This document shows, in pieces, positions 21,161-33,846 of a stretch of 64,000 nt of DNA. The position numbers were made by a program, and so were the translations under genes. Location of the stretch: assembly GCA_013420905.1 (NCBI GenBank), contig JAAXNY010000015.1, positions 372,001 through 436,000 of the forward strand. Reading direction: 5' to 3'. Below the pieces are notes generated by a model that was not told the origin of the DNA, did no database searches, and saw only the letters and a list, made by a program, of their open reading frames with translations. Every line of letters begins with the position of its first letter. The stretch's first letter is position 1. Origin of the DNA: Collybia mongolica (taxonomy: Eukaryota > Basidiomycota > Agaricomycetes > Agaricales > Clitocybaceae).

Positions 21161-24115
21161 TCGAGTAGGGAAGAAGGGTGTGGACATCGATGCTGGAAGG
21201 TGTCTGTGGGGGCCCGGCGTGGGGTTCTGTTCCATCTAGCATTTGGGACCTTGTGGGAAGTGGAGAGTGTAATGTCTGTGTTCGGTATGTTTATGCCCCT
21301 GTTTGCCATCAAGTTTTCTTTTTTTTCATTGTATATACCAGTGTACCCATAAATAGAACATTTCTGTTGTATCAAAAAATTTCAACGAATCTTATTCTGG
21401 TTTCCTCATTGGTCGAGAGTTGGGGAGCGGCCAACTACAACAGTCAAAATGCATCAACGTTTATAGAAGTCCAAAACCAATTCATTATCAATGTTTGTTC
21501 TCCGAGAATGGTGGAATGAACAGAACATTGTTCGGAGAGGGATGATGGTCTTGTCAATCACATGATCCTATGTATTGCGAAACTTGTCGGTTCCCGCTCG
21601 ACCATCTGAAGTTTAAAATTCAAGCTGTTCGGACGCCTTACCAGATGTCAATCACAATTCTCTTTGCACACATACTCTCGTTGATATCTTCATACAGGCG
21701 AGAAGCCTTCCTGTCCGAAATATTCGGGTATTTTCCTGATTCCATCCTTCTAAACAAAGTTGCACCTGTCAGAAGACCCTAAACCATGACTCACTGGAGG
21801 TATGGTTTCCGTCTATAAACTGATCCGGGCTGTTATGGCGAGGCTCTGCCGATCGATGCCGTCGACACGTCGACCGGCAGCAAACATCCCAAGAAGGTGC
21901 TTGAACTATAGCTGCCCCCCCCCCCTATGTTATCTATGGCGAACTTTGATTTAGGGGGCGACGGGTGCGCTACATAAAGAACAAAGAATCGTAACTCGTA
22001 ACCATATCCATCCTATACCACCCCAATGATCTCTCCGTGCGCCAACCCGGACGTCGACCTAGGCCCGTATGCGGGTGTTGAACTTATCTGCATTTTCTTC
22101 GCGATGGCTCTCTGGGGTACGTCTAGGCTGTTCTGGTTATAGATAGCATTGACGGTTTGATATACTCATGGCAATCTCAGGCGTCAGTTGCATGCAAACG
22201 TATGTTCTCGTAATCGTTGTGTCTTGTTACTTAGTGTGTATTCTAGGTTTCTTTATTTTTTCAAGTGAAGTTATGTAATAATGGATAATACTTCGAGGCT
22301 GACTGGGTATTGTAGTAACAGAGGAAACGGAGCAACTACGGTATTGGTAAGCTCTTTTCCATCGGCGCCTGTTATTTTAGCACTCATCCCCCTAGCTGTA
22401 GGTCGTATGGATCTGGTCAGCTCCGTCCTATTCATTGCGCATTCCCAACTTGACTTACCGTATGAACGATGGGCAGGGTCATGGACACAGTCCACCAATG
22501 TTTACTCATGGTCGGAAGTACACGATACTTCCATTACCTCTTGGTGCACATTTCTAAATGCCCTTCTGAGGTTAGGCTATAAAGGAAATGTCAGCGGCGA
22601 GATATATTTGACAAATAACGTCAGACCGTAAGTGTTACTACAGTATCTCCTCAATGAAAACCATCGTTTATTTCTTGCGCACAGTGAATATGTGGTACGT
22701 ACGCCCCGCCTTCAACCGTTGATGTGGTGTTTCACGACTTTGTCACAGATCCAATTGCTTTTCACGGTCAGTCTTTTGGCATTTCTTGCCTCTTTAATGC
22801 TCATATCATGTATTAGTCGTTGGTGCTGGTACCCACTCAAGCTTTTTTTATTTATCGGATATGGAGGTGTATGTACTATCTGTCGTGATGACAGGAGATT
22901 TCCTGATGCTTCTCCTGCCAGTTGCAAATAGAGCTCGGATCGTTCCTCTCCTCGGGGTATGTACAGTTGTTCTTGAACGAATGGCCACCCCCTGATGCTA
23001 TACCCGATAGATACCCGTAATATTGTTTGAGTTTGGCATGTCGGGGCCCACTTACGCTTTGGATCGTCACATATTTATTACTGATTTTTCTAGCTGAAGG
23101 GATAAGTAAATGCTTCCGTTCCATTCGTAAACCAGGCATAGTTGACACGTTATCTCCCTAGTGCTCGTCGCACTCAAGTAAGTTTGAAGTAAAAGTATTC
23201 ACGCTCATTCTAATCAGAGTCCACAAGCGTCCGCGCCACGATAGGATCGCACCTCACAGAACGGACCGAAACGGTGAGCTATTGCGTGCTTATCGACGGG
23301 TAAACACGCTGTCAACGCACCCCCACTCAGGCCTTGTTCATTTCGAACTTCGTGGTTGGAGCATCTGTCGATATCATCTTATCTGTCACCCTCTCTACTT
23401 TGCTCTATGGTGTGTATTTGGAGGGATCATCCAAATTACCGCGGTGCGTGTTTCTGAAGGTCGCGATTATTATGAGGGATAGTGAGCTAGTGAATAGGAC
23501 TAATACCTTGCTTCATCGGTTGATTCTATTTTCCATATTTACCGGAACGTGGACGGCGCTGGTAGCCCTTGCTGCAATGACTATGGCGTGTTTTTATTTC
23601 CTCTTTAAATACCAAATTGACCTGTTCCCAAACAGCTAATCGTCTATCCAGCTACTTACATCTACGTCGGCTTCTATTTCATCTTGTCCCCGATGTATTG
23701 CAACAGCCTCTTGGCCAATCTGAATGCCCGCCCCTATCTTCGAGATATCGCGCAAAATAACTCTCTGTCTATGGTGGATCTGCCACGGATAACGTTGACT
23801 CGAGGGGAGAGGACTTATGTGAGAGGCTACGTCTGGTTTTTGTACATTGAGTATTACTGACCCCTGTTAGTCCTTGCCGTCGAGCAGCGTTCCGTCAGAT
23901 GACTAGGCCAGAACGTATCGCTTCCCAGAGGGTGGGCTGACTGAGGAAATATGAGGAGCGCCGCATTGGATAAATGGATCAAACTTGTAGCGTAGCAAGC
24001 GTATAATATTTTTGATGGGGAGGAATGAGAACATCGGAAAAATGCGTTCAGTAGGCAAAGAACTTGCCCTCTCAGCACGTAAACAGACTCGCATTGCATG
24101 TGCCATCAGCATCCC
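21027..24115 (+). repeat. Duplicated block, copy A
   Basis: Collinear with 25027-28280. Shared landmarks are the HMG-gene 3' end, the ACAACAGTCAAAAT stretch (21438 vs 25646), the TGATCTCTCCGTGC start of the membrane-protein gene, and the GAACGGACCGAAA motif (23259 vs 27423). Divergence is substantial, with small indels, so the duplication is old. Confidence 0.85.
22026..23906 (+). pseudogene. DUF6534-like multi-pass membrane protein, copy A
   Basis: The start (ATG 22026) encodes DVDLGPYAGVELICIFFAMALWG, then a 19-nt exon (GVSCMQT) and YFF, as in the first TM helix of this Agaricomycete family. The end encodes LLHRLILFSIFTGTWTALVALAA, then YIYVGFYFILSPMYCNSLLANLNARPYLRD, the hallmark C-terminal part, and stops at TAG 23904-23906. 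Function of the family is unknown; it is a seven-helix-like plasma-membrane protein family. In the middle (about 22240-22700) I could not build a clean spliced frame. It may be decayed or have unusual splicing. Copy B is more degraded. Confidence 0.6.
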
Positions 24116-25026
24116 AGCAACACCCGATCGTGACGCCAACTTGCAAAACGTGTCGTAGTCATATACTGACAGTTTTGCAAGTTCTACTGATACTCACCGT
24201 CTGTGAGCTTGCAAGTCTTCACTGTGATTGATAGTTCTGGTATCCCGACTCACTCCGTTAATTCTCGGCGCTTCGCTCACTCCTACTCCAGGTTGGTTCT
24301 CCAGTCGTCCTCACGCCCTTGCTGCATCCCGGCCTGCCGCCCTGCGCCAGAACTCCTTGTTTTGGCACTGGTCACTACCCTCGCCTTCTGTACCGCCAAT
24401 TCTTCCTCCGCCCAGTTTCTGGATCCCCCGCCGCCGTTTGGACCTCCTTGCCTCCCGTCCTGACAGTTCCTCCTGCGCATTTTCTGGATTCTCCCTGCCG
24501 TTCCTCCCTTGGCTTTTACCTCAGTGCTGCTCAATACTCCACCTCCCGTACCCCGTTTCCCCTGCAGCACTTACTTTACACGATGAACCGTTCTTGGCGC
24601 AGCTCACCACCCCCGCCCAATATTCCACATACTTTCCGCTTTGTTCTACACCATTCTACAACAATATTGGTGTCATGCACAGTTACTGCCTCTTGTATAC
24701 CTCCTGGGATGCTACCAGTGGTCTACCACAGAATTTGTGGAATGCGCATCATTCCGATGGCTACCACTCGCAAGGTTCCTGACATAGCGTGCGTTTCCTT
24801 ACCCTGCATTTCCACTTTGTAATAGTACACCTACCTGAAAATGTAGACAGTCAATTTATTCTTTCACCTTTAATCTTGATGAAGCGCTAGAGGGTAGGCT
24901 TGCGTCTATGGTGCGACGGTGAGTATCAAATACTCATTCGTCATCATTTACCCATGTGATCTCCGGCGGAATAACATCTACTGTGTGGCACGAAACATCA
25001 TAATTATGAGGTCGCGGATCTGGGCC
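24116..25026. other. Spacer between duplicated blocks; no gene recognised
   Basis: C-rich from about 24290 to 24620, then AT-rich. It has an open frame at 24203-24822 in several phases, but composition suggests this is fortuitous. Not present in copy B's right flank. Confidence 0.4.
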
Positions 25027-28000
25027 ACGTGGGGTTCGGTGGGGCTGGGGACGACGGGGCGGAATTTGGGGTGGAAGAGGCTTTACATGGGTCCGGGGGA
25101 GGTGAAGAGGCGCTGATGGGGTTGCTGTTTCCGCGCATGCCGTTGGATGATTGAGTGTGATCGAGTGGGCGGGAAGGGTTCGACACCGATGCCGGAAGGT
25201 GTTTGCGGGAACCGATGTAGAGAGCTCAGTTCCCGTGGGAAATGGATGAGGGCTGATGTCGGGTTCGTGGGGTTGTGTTTGTGTGTTCTAACTTCTTGAT
25301 GCTCGTTTTGTCGTTAACCCGGCTTCTCTTCATTTTTTTTTGTATTGTATGATCGGCTGTGCTTCCTATCAGGGCTTCTGGTGGGTTGGTGTACCGCTGC
25401 TATCCTTGATGGCGACGACTCTGGATGTACTACGGATGTGTTCAGTATACCTATGTCCCCCGTTCCGCGACACGTCGACGTCTAGTTGTCTTTTTTTTCC
25501 ATTGTGTAAACCAGTGTACTTGATAATCGATATGTCGGCCTCCTTTATACAATTAGAGCATCTCTGCTGTTTCAAAAGAATCATTGCTGAACAGCCATTT
25601 TTGTTCTGGCTCTCCCATTGACCAAGAGCTGTGGAGGGCCAATCACAACAGTCAAAATACATCACTGATGAAAATTCAAAGCTACTCTATCATCAATGCT
25701 TGTTCTCCGAGAATGATGACATTTTTCGGGATAAAATTAGAGGGTGATCGTCTTATCAATCACATGATCATGATCCTACATTGGCGAAATTTGTCGGTTA
25801 CTGCTCGACCATCTGAAGTTAAAAAATTCAAACTCCAGTTGATATCTTCATACTAGCGAGAGGCCTTCCTGCCAAGACTGTCATTAATCCGAAAGTTTCG
25901 GACATTTCCCTGATTATCCTTCTAAAGAAAGCTGCATCTATCAGAGGAAACTGAGCTATGGCTAACTTGAGGCATGGTTTCGTCTATAAACTGATCTGGG
26001 CTGTTATGACGAGGCTCTGCTGATGGGTGCCATCCACAGGTTGACCAGCGGCAAACATTCCAAGAGGGTACCTGGCCTGAATCTGGTGGTCCCCTATGAT
26101 ACCCGTGGCGAACTTTGATTTAGGAGGACACGGGCGCACTACATAAAGATCAAAAGACCATAACGATGGCCATTTTATGCCACTCCAATGATCTCTCCGT
26201 GCACCGATCCGAACGTCGACCTGGGCCCGTATGCGGGTGTTGAAATTATCTGTATTTTCTTCGCGATGGCTCTCTGGGGTACGTCTGGGCTGCTCTGGTT
26301 GTAGATGGTGTTGACGATTTGGTGTACCCATGGCAATCTCAGGCGTGACTTGCATGCAAACGTATGTTCTCATAACTGTTGTGTCTCATAACTTAGTGTC
26401 TCTTCCAGGTTTCTTTATTTTTTCAAGTGAGCCTATATTGTGGGCCGTGGCGTGTAATACTTCGAGGCTGACCGGGTCTTGTAGTAATAGGGGAGGCGGA
26501 TTGACTACGGTATTGGTAAGCTTTTTTTTATCGGCGCCTGTTTTTAGCGCTCATTCCCTGAGCTGTAGGTCACATGGGTTTGGTCTGCTCCGTCCCATAC
26601 GTTGCACGTTCCCAACTCGACTTACCGTATTGTGACGAACAGGATCATGGATACGGTTCACCAGTGTTTACTCATTGTCGGAAGTACACAATACCTCCAA
26701 TACCCCTCAGCGAACATCTCTAATTGCCGTGTTGAGGTCAGGTTATAAGGGAAACGTCAGCGGCGAGATATATTTGATAAATAACGTTAGAGTGTAAGTG
26801 TTCCTAGAACATCTCCTCAATGATACCATCAATTATTTTTTGCGTACAGTGAATTTGTGGTATGTACGCCCCGCTTTCAGCCCGTCGATATCATACCTCA
26901 CGAATTTGTGACAGATCCAAATGCTTTTCACCGTCAGTCTTTTTGGAATTTCTTGCCCCTTTAATGCTCATATCTTGTATTAGTCGTTGGTGCTGGTACC
27001 CACTCAAGCTTTTTTCATTTATCGGATATGGAGGTGTACGTACTACTTGTCTTGACGACACGAGTTTTCCTGATGCGCCTCTTGCTAGTTGCGAACAAAC
27101 CTTGGATAGTTCCTCTTCTCGGGGTATGTACAACTATTATTGGATGAAAGGCCATGCCCTGATCTTATATCTGATAGATACCGGTAATATTTTTCGAGTT
27201 TGGCATGTCAAAACCCTCTCTTGCTCTATTCTTTCACTTATCTATTAATTTTCCCAGCTGAAGGTATAAGTACGTGCTTGCATTCCGTTCGTAAACTAGG
27301 CATAGTTGACATGTTACTCCCCTAGTGATCGTCGCCTTCAAGTACGTTTAAAGTAGAGATATCCCCTCTCATCTAATCAGAGTCCACAAGTGTTCGCGCC
27401 ACGACCGGATCGCACCTCACAGAACGGACCGAAATGGTGAGTCATTGTGTGTTTATTGACGGGTAAATCTACGGTTTATTCACCACTATACAGGCCTTGT
27501 TCATTTCGAACTTTGTGGTTGGAGCGTCCATCGATATCGTTGTATCGGCCACCCTCTTTACTATGCTCTACGGCGTCTATTTGAAGGGGTCGTCCAAATT
27601 CCCTCGGTGCGTGTCTCCGAAGGCTCCGATTTATCATGGAGCATGACGACCTGGTAAATAGGACTATAACCCTACTTCATCGGTTGATTCTATTCTCCAT
27701 ATTTACTGGAATGTGGACGGCGGTGGTAGCTCTTGCCGCAATGACTATGGTTTGTTTTGATTGTCTATTTTGATCCCAAATTGACCTGTTCCCCAATAGC
27801 TAATCGTATATCCGGCTAATTACATTCACGTCGGCTTCTATTTTCTCTTGTCTCCGATGTATTGCAACAGCCTTCTAGCCAATCTAAATGCCCGTCCCTA
27901 CCTTCGCAACACTACGCAGAGTAACACTCTGCGCATGTCAGCTTTGCCACCAATGATGTCCACTGGAGGAGAGAGGACCTATGTAAGAGGTCACGTATGA

Positions 28001-28280
28001 TTTTCGCACATTGAGTATTACTGACTCCTGCTAGTCCTTGCCGTCGAGCACTGTCCTCTCGTCTGACTAGGTCATAATGAATTGCTTCGCAGAAGGTGGG
28101 CTGGCTGAGGAAATTTGAGGAGCGCCGCATTGGATAGCTGGATCAAACTTGTAGCGTAGCAAATGTGTAATAATTTTAATGGGGAGGAATGAGAACATCG
28201 GAAAAATGCGTTCAGTCGGCCAAGAGCTTACCCTCTCAGCACATAAACTGTCTCACATTGCATGTATCATCAGCATTGAC
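25027..28280 (+). repeat. Duplicated block, copy B
   Basis: Collinear with 21027-24115 (offset about 4.0 kb at the left, 4.16 kb at the membrane-protein start). It begins inside the last codons of the HMG gene, so only that gene's 3' tail was copied. Confidence 0.85.
26188..28070 (+). pseudogene. DUF6534-like membrane protein, copy B (more decayed)
   Basis: Begins at ATG 26188 with DVDLGPYAGVEIICIFFAMALWG and ends with a sequence like copy A (NSLLANLNARPYLRN) before TAG 28068-28070. The middle is degraded: the conserved acidic residue in MDLVSS of copy A is Gly in B, and frames shift repeatedly (for example around 27630-27760). Probably non-functional. Confidence 0.6.
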
Positions 28281-29150
28281 AGCTTGTGTTCCCACAACTA
28301 GTCATCTATCCAAACCATTTATACCGGCGTCTATTTCATCCCTTCTCTCACACATTGCACTGACCTCTTGGCAACCTAAACGCCCCCAACCCTCCAAAGT
28401 GACACTTGTACATATCGTTTCCATCCCCCAACCTTAGTAAAAAGAATAGTGAGAAATTTCGACATTGGTCAAAAAAGTACAAATTTCGGCTAACTTTAAA
28501 CTGATTTCTACACAACTTTTCCCCGACTATGTCGAAATTTTGGACTAGGAACCGACTAAACACAACTTTTTTTTTTACTGAGGCCTCAACGGTGCCCACC
28601 AGAGCATAAACGGGCAATGCGACAGGTCCTGCATGTTTTGTAAGCTGAGTATTCCTGCCTGCGTTTGACAGTTGCGGTTGGAGTAGGGTATGCTCGTTTT
28701 TATAAACACCGATTGAAGGGCATTGCTTTGGGGACGGTTGGTTACTGGAGGAAAGTCGAGGAACAGCCCTGGGTTAGTGGATGGGGTTGGATGGCCTAGA
28801 GGCCATGTAGTGTGCTTTGTAAGGCGAATGTGTACAGCAGAAAATTCGGTTTCTGGACAGAGGAGTGACGTGAGGTTCTGACTGATTTTTGACCTGCCGG
28901 ATCTGCCATCCCCGAACTCTTGTGGATTCATCTAATAAGCTTGATGGCTCCCTAAGGTTAGATTCGGAAGCTCTCGAACGACGCTTCAAAAGGGAGAAGA
29001 GCTTTTGATATTCACATTTATTTAGACGTAAGTACGATGAAAGCATTAGTTTCGTGTAATGAGATACTGGAGGTTTCGTGCATGGATTGTTGGCAAAAAG
29101 CCGAACTTCCCCGTGCCCTGACTAGCGCCAAAGCACGATGAAATAGTCAG
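28281..29150. other. No gene recognised
   Basis: Intergenic sequence. A minus-strand open stretch at 28575-28931 has no recognisable domain. Confidence 0.4.
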
Positions 29151-32100
29151 TTAGCCTTGCCTTGGCTTCTTTTTCAAACCTGAAACCGACGAGTTAGCTC
29201 ATGCATTCACGCAATAGTCGGAACTTACGTTCGTCCCCACTGTCCATATCTCTGCTAAAACTATCGTCCATATCACTGCCGTCGTCACTCTCACCAAGCC
29301 AAATGAGATCATCCACCGTTTTTCCGTCATGATCGCCTTTATAGAAAATGAACATGTTTCATACAGGTCAAATGATATTTTAAGCTTACGATGGCCAACG
29401 GTTGGTTCTCGCGTGACAACGTCAAATTGAGGGCCTGACCATGTAAAGGACTGAGTTTCCTTACACGCATCCCAGGCAGTCCAGAACGGTACGACTGTAC
29501 GGAAACAGCATCGAATAGCATGCTTGACAGCCTCGTATGTACAAAGAGTTTGGTTCAGGTCTCTTGACGGGATCGCTTTTTCCGTCTGTTGCTTGTACCG
29601 TAATAAAGTCTTGGCTTGCTGAGCGAGGTAAGGCCAGTAAATGGCTTGTCGCGATTTTGGTACGAGGGATCCATTCAAGGATAGCTGATAATGGTCAAAC
29701 ACCCAGTCGATCACCGTCCTTGAGAGTTTGCGTGCTTCAATCAACTCGTGACGCTCTCGGTTACACTTGTCCTTGTCAATATACAATTTCGGCGTCAGTA
29801 TGTTTCCCATTTCCACGACGTTGCAAAGCGTTAGCAAGTCGAGCAGGCCTTCGAAAGTATGGACCTGGGGAACGTGTGCATTACTGCGTTCTAGTTACTA
29901 TTATCTTGAGTGATAGGCCGTGAAATATGTGTTGAACACTTACCCCGTATCGCGTTATCGTTTGATGTGATTATATTATAGTAGAAGGCTAGCATTCGCC
30001 GTAGTATTTTGCGCGAGTCGATGCTGTGCTGGACGTTCACAGCGGCATTAAACAAGAACGTGTGGAAAACGCCGTAGCATGATTCGCGAATCGTCGACGC
30101 AGCATAGAAACGACCACCGTGACATATAGAAGGCTCGGGCATGATTGCAAGGTGGGCTGTATTCGGTCGTAGAATTCTTGTGCGACATTGGGTTAGTATT
30201 CCTTCGTGATATTATGTATCTGCTTACAATCGTTGCCCGGGTTTCAACAAGATAACTTCAAAGTCCCATAAAGAAGGATTTGGCGAATCCGGAGATCCCT
30301 CATCCGTTGTATACTTACGCATATGTTCAGAATCTTTCCAGAATGCCTCGTTCCACCTATCGAGCTGTTTAGGCCTGGCAACCATCCAACATTGACGACC
30401 AGCCTGAGGCTCAATATATGTGGCAAAGCCATCGCGCTGGATCCGCCACATATGATATGCGCCAGCTGTCGAAGTCAGGCCCCATCTCGTACTTCGGACA
30501 GGGTACTCATGTGCCCGATCCGAGACTTCTGCTGTGGATGACCAGGCTTTTATATCGCTCGCGAAAGATTTGGGAGGTGCCGAAGCACAAGTCATTGGTA
30601 ATTCGAGCGCGATAAGAGATTTACCGAAACTAGATGCTGCGCTCGAGTATACATCAAGGAGAGTTCCGCTGCGCAAGCGGGAGGCACCATCCTCCATAGG
30701 AACACTTTGGTCTGCGTATCGCAATAAGATCATGCAAAGGGCGATGGTTTCCTGCTCACCATAGATAGATATGGGTTGGTTCAAACCAGTCAAATTTTCG
30801 AGCTTGTCCAAGTCAAATATCTGGGTGGGGTGCTGCGGTCCGACAATTACAATATGTCGTGTCTTAAGAATATCTTGCACCCCTTGGTCGGTGAGCCGAC
30901 GAAAATGGTCTCCCAATATCACGCAAAATACAGAGGTGGAAGCATCTACCATAAAACGGGGTTTCCCGTTGAGATAAAACGATTCTGCACTCTCAACAAT
31001 ACACGTCAAGCGCTGTATGTCCTCTTTAAGCTGGGGTGATATTGGTCAAGTATATATTTCTATTGAGGAAATGAAAACCTTACGTGGGATTGAGGTGTAT
31101 ACAAAACCGGTAAATCTTCATCGGGGCTAAAAAGTTGATGGGTAGTCTTCCCTATCACTTTCTGCAGAAGGGTCTCAGTTAAGCGAACCAAAAAAATGCT
31201 GCATATCGTACCGGATTTCCGGCGACATGACCCAGGCGCGGAGCGTGTGCCACTTGCTATGAATCAGTCAGTTGGCAGGCTCAATAATCAATGCAAATAC
31301 TTACATTGTTTCGGGATAAGTCGATGATTTCAACATAGGGAGGCATGACGCTGTCTCGACGAAGAAGCGGCCGCGTTTGGGTGGATGGGGTGTGCACTTC
31401 GGTTTGGATTTTCGAAGTTCTGTATGATTTTCGTTTCAGTGACATAGCTGTCTTGTTCTTTCTCTTCAACGACATCGAGCCTATGTTTTTGCGAGGCTGA
31501 CGGGGGACCGTGTCCTCGTCGGTACCTTGATCAGAGCTCATCCCTCCTTCCGCGCCTGAACTGTGAGATGGTTTAGGAAGATTTTTGATGGACGATGGGG
31601 GCGCGGTGGCCGATTTGGTATCGTTGGGCGACCTATCGAAGGATATATCCGATTCAGATTCAGAGTACGTGGGGGGCGGGGTGAGATGGAGTTTCTTGAG
31701 TTCATTCTGTAGCGATTTTGGGGGTGGTCTGTATCGCACTGTGATGTTCCATCGGTCAGTGGTCAACGTCAACACACCACTGCTCGAGTTAAAGACCACT
31801 TACATGGTGTGAACCAGGTGAGGTCTGTGGCTGGCGTCGATGACTCCGACACTCGCATTACGATAAGTTTCAGGGTTTTCTGGAGGTTAGGTAGAAGTTC
31901 TATCTTGTGAAGCGTATAGTCCCACAAGAGCTCCCAGAGGCAAGATTCCGCCCATCTCAGAGATTCGGGACGGGATGATCCCAGAGCTTGCCAAATCTTG
32001 AGGTTGAAAGGGTCAACTTAGGCCGCGACATAAGGAATAACGACCCAACCTGACAAAGTCCCGGCCTGCCCGGAGTTGCCTTGTTAAGCGTCGTAGTTCC

Positions 32101-33066
32101 TATCAAACATAACGGTGATATGGCGAGAGCTGTGTGGAGTGGGGCACGGAGTTGCTGCATATTAAAAGTTCGGAATATTTTCCCTATCGACTCCGCCCCT
32201 GGAGAACTGCGGCTATGCATCATAGTCAGCAAAACTGCGGAACTTATTTAGACATTACTTACCTTTCCATAATGTTGACAAAGGAGTCTGGACTGTCTGG
32301 AAGATCAGAATTTCCCTAAAAGGACGTGAGAAGATGGCGATGTATTGCATCCGTGAACTAACCTCAAGTAGGTAGCTGAGATGGAGAGCGGCACTTTCAA
32401 AGTTGGATTGGGGAATAATCTTTTGCTTGTCCGCCTGTGTGCGACACAACGCGACGAAGTGACGGTACGTGCGGATCGATGGAGTCTGGGGACGGTCGTC
32501 GGGAGGTAAAGGCTGATTTACCACACCTTCAAGGAGTGAAGACGAGTTGACAGCAAGATCTCCCCAGTTATATAGAAGTTTGTAGCCCTAGAAAGAAAGA
32601 GTAAGATAGACCAGATTAAAGTATGTGCGACTTACCATGTGGGGGGGATCCTTGAACCCATACTTTTCGAACGATGTGCTGTTGAACGGTGGAGATTTGT
32701 CATATGCATAAACGTCAAGTAAGCGGTGAGAAATGACGAGGGAGGCTGTCTGGGCTCTTTCGCGTGATGTGAACGGAAAGTCGAAAAGAGGAATATGTGG
32801 GGCTGTTTCTGTTTGTCCTTGAAAAAAGGCTTTCAACTCGAGTCGGTTAGGCCCAATCTGTTTTTCCAGTCCTGATGTCAATGCTGTACAGAATGGCTTT
32901 CACATCTTCAGTACCTTGTAATTAGTCGATAAATAAATCCCCTCACTTCTAACTCCCTCGGCACAGCTTGAGGATCGTCCAAATGTGCCAAGACATTAGT
33001 GTGCCACGGAAGTTTCTTAAATACACTTGTGACCCCCGCTTGGTTGGCTTCGGCTTCACTGTTCAT
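29151..33066 (-). CDS. JmjC-like (cupin/2OG oxygenase fold) multi-exon protein
   Basis: Minus strand, from ATG 33064-33066 (MNSEAEANQAGVTSVF) to TAA 29151-29153, with about ten short introns. Segments in order: LTSGLEKQIGPNRLELKAFF, NIMESRSSPGAESIGKIF, IWQALGSSRPESLRWAESCL, a basic stretch (SLKRKNKTAMSLKRKSY, possible NLS), and the JmjC-like C-terminal half: GFATYIEPQAGRQCWMVARP, then ILRPNTAHLAIMPEPSICHG, then GRFYAASTIRESCYG. The last two are hallmarks of a large Agaricomycete JmjC-like family. The usual His-x-Asp before GFATYIE reads Arg-Ile-Gln here, so iron binding may be lost. The end is acidic then Lys-rich (DERLKKKPRQG). The first intron (32.88-32.95 kb) does not join in frame in any way I tried; the start or that exon may be wrong. 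Confidence 0.65.
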
Positions 33067-33486
33067 GTTTTCGAAGTAGTTCAAGGGAAATGCGCCGACT
33101 GAAGCGTCTGTATCGCCAGCGCTTGTTGGTCAAGAAGAGAGATATTGATCGTTGGATCGAGTGATGGTTCGTCTTTTTGAAACCAAAACGTCACGTGATT
33201 CTCCGCACGCGTTCTTTGAGCCTAGATCTAGAAATTCAATCAAGGTCCCGACAAGAATATTTATGAGGAGACTCTCAGCAAGTAAACTGTGTCTTGTTGA
33301 TCCGGAACACAAAATAAATTTGAGATCGAATTCCAAACCAGTGTTTACAATCAACCTATGGCAGTCCGATCGAAGTTGGACCTTAGATATGTTCCGAAAA
33401 TTCACAAGACAGTGGCGGCCTGGAGCCAGGAGTGTAAAACGGGACACCTCACAAGGCTAGAAAGAAATGAAAGCATGCCAACGACA

Positions 33487-33578
33487 ACCATCGAGGAGAC
33501 TTGAACGTGCATTTTTCTGCCTAAGGATGGATGCAACATAACCGGAAGACAACACACTAACCATTGCGCCACGATGAC
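33487..33578 (-). tRNA. tRNA-like sequence (possible degenerate tRNA)
   Basis: On the minus strand there is an A-box-like TGGCGCAATGGTTAG and a B-box-like GTTCAAGTC. A 7-bp acceptor with two wobbles and a D-arm can pair; the anticodon stem can pair with an intron of about 19 nt. The T-arm does not pair. Anticodon assignment (CCG, Arg) is tentative. It may be a tRNA pseudogene. Confidence 0.3.
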
Positions 33579-33762
33579 CGTACCCTACAAGATTGGATGC
33601 CACTCACAAAGTGCTTCGGGCCTTGGTATGGTGACCATGTCATTTGTGATGCTATATCATATGGAACGTGTCTGCAACATTGGTCCCACTGGCATTTCCT
33701 TGGAGAGATTATATTGAGGAGTTCTCATCTTCAGGCAGAATTGTAGACCCATTAAATCATGA

Positions 33763-33846
33763 TGTCCCATGGCTTAGTTGGTTACGGCGTCCGACTGTTA
33801 ATACTCTCAAATCGGAAGATCGAGAGTTCAAGTCTCTCTGGGACAG
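33763..33846 (+). tRNA. tRNA-Asn (GTT) with a 10-nt intron
   Basis: Acceptor TGTCCCA pairs perfectly with TGGGACA. The D-arm is GCTT...CGGC; the anticodon stem TCCGA pairs with TCGGA with loop CTGTTA-A; the T-arm GAGAG pairs with CTCTC around TTCAAGT. About 10 extra nt after position 37 are an intron at the canonical site. Discriminator base G. CCA is not encoded, as in eukaryotes. Confidence 0.9.

Noticed and set aside
19318..21375. Long open frames antisense or out of phase with the HMG gene
   Set aside because: GC-rich coding sequence suppresses stops in other frames; the HMG-box frame is the only one with a domain.
24203..24822. Three overlapping plus-strand frames in the spacer
   Set aside because: C-rich composition, no domain, no start context or homologous copy in block B.
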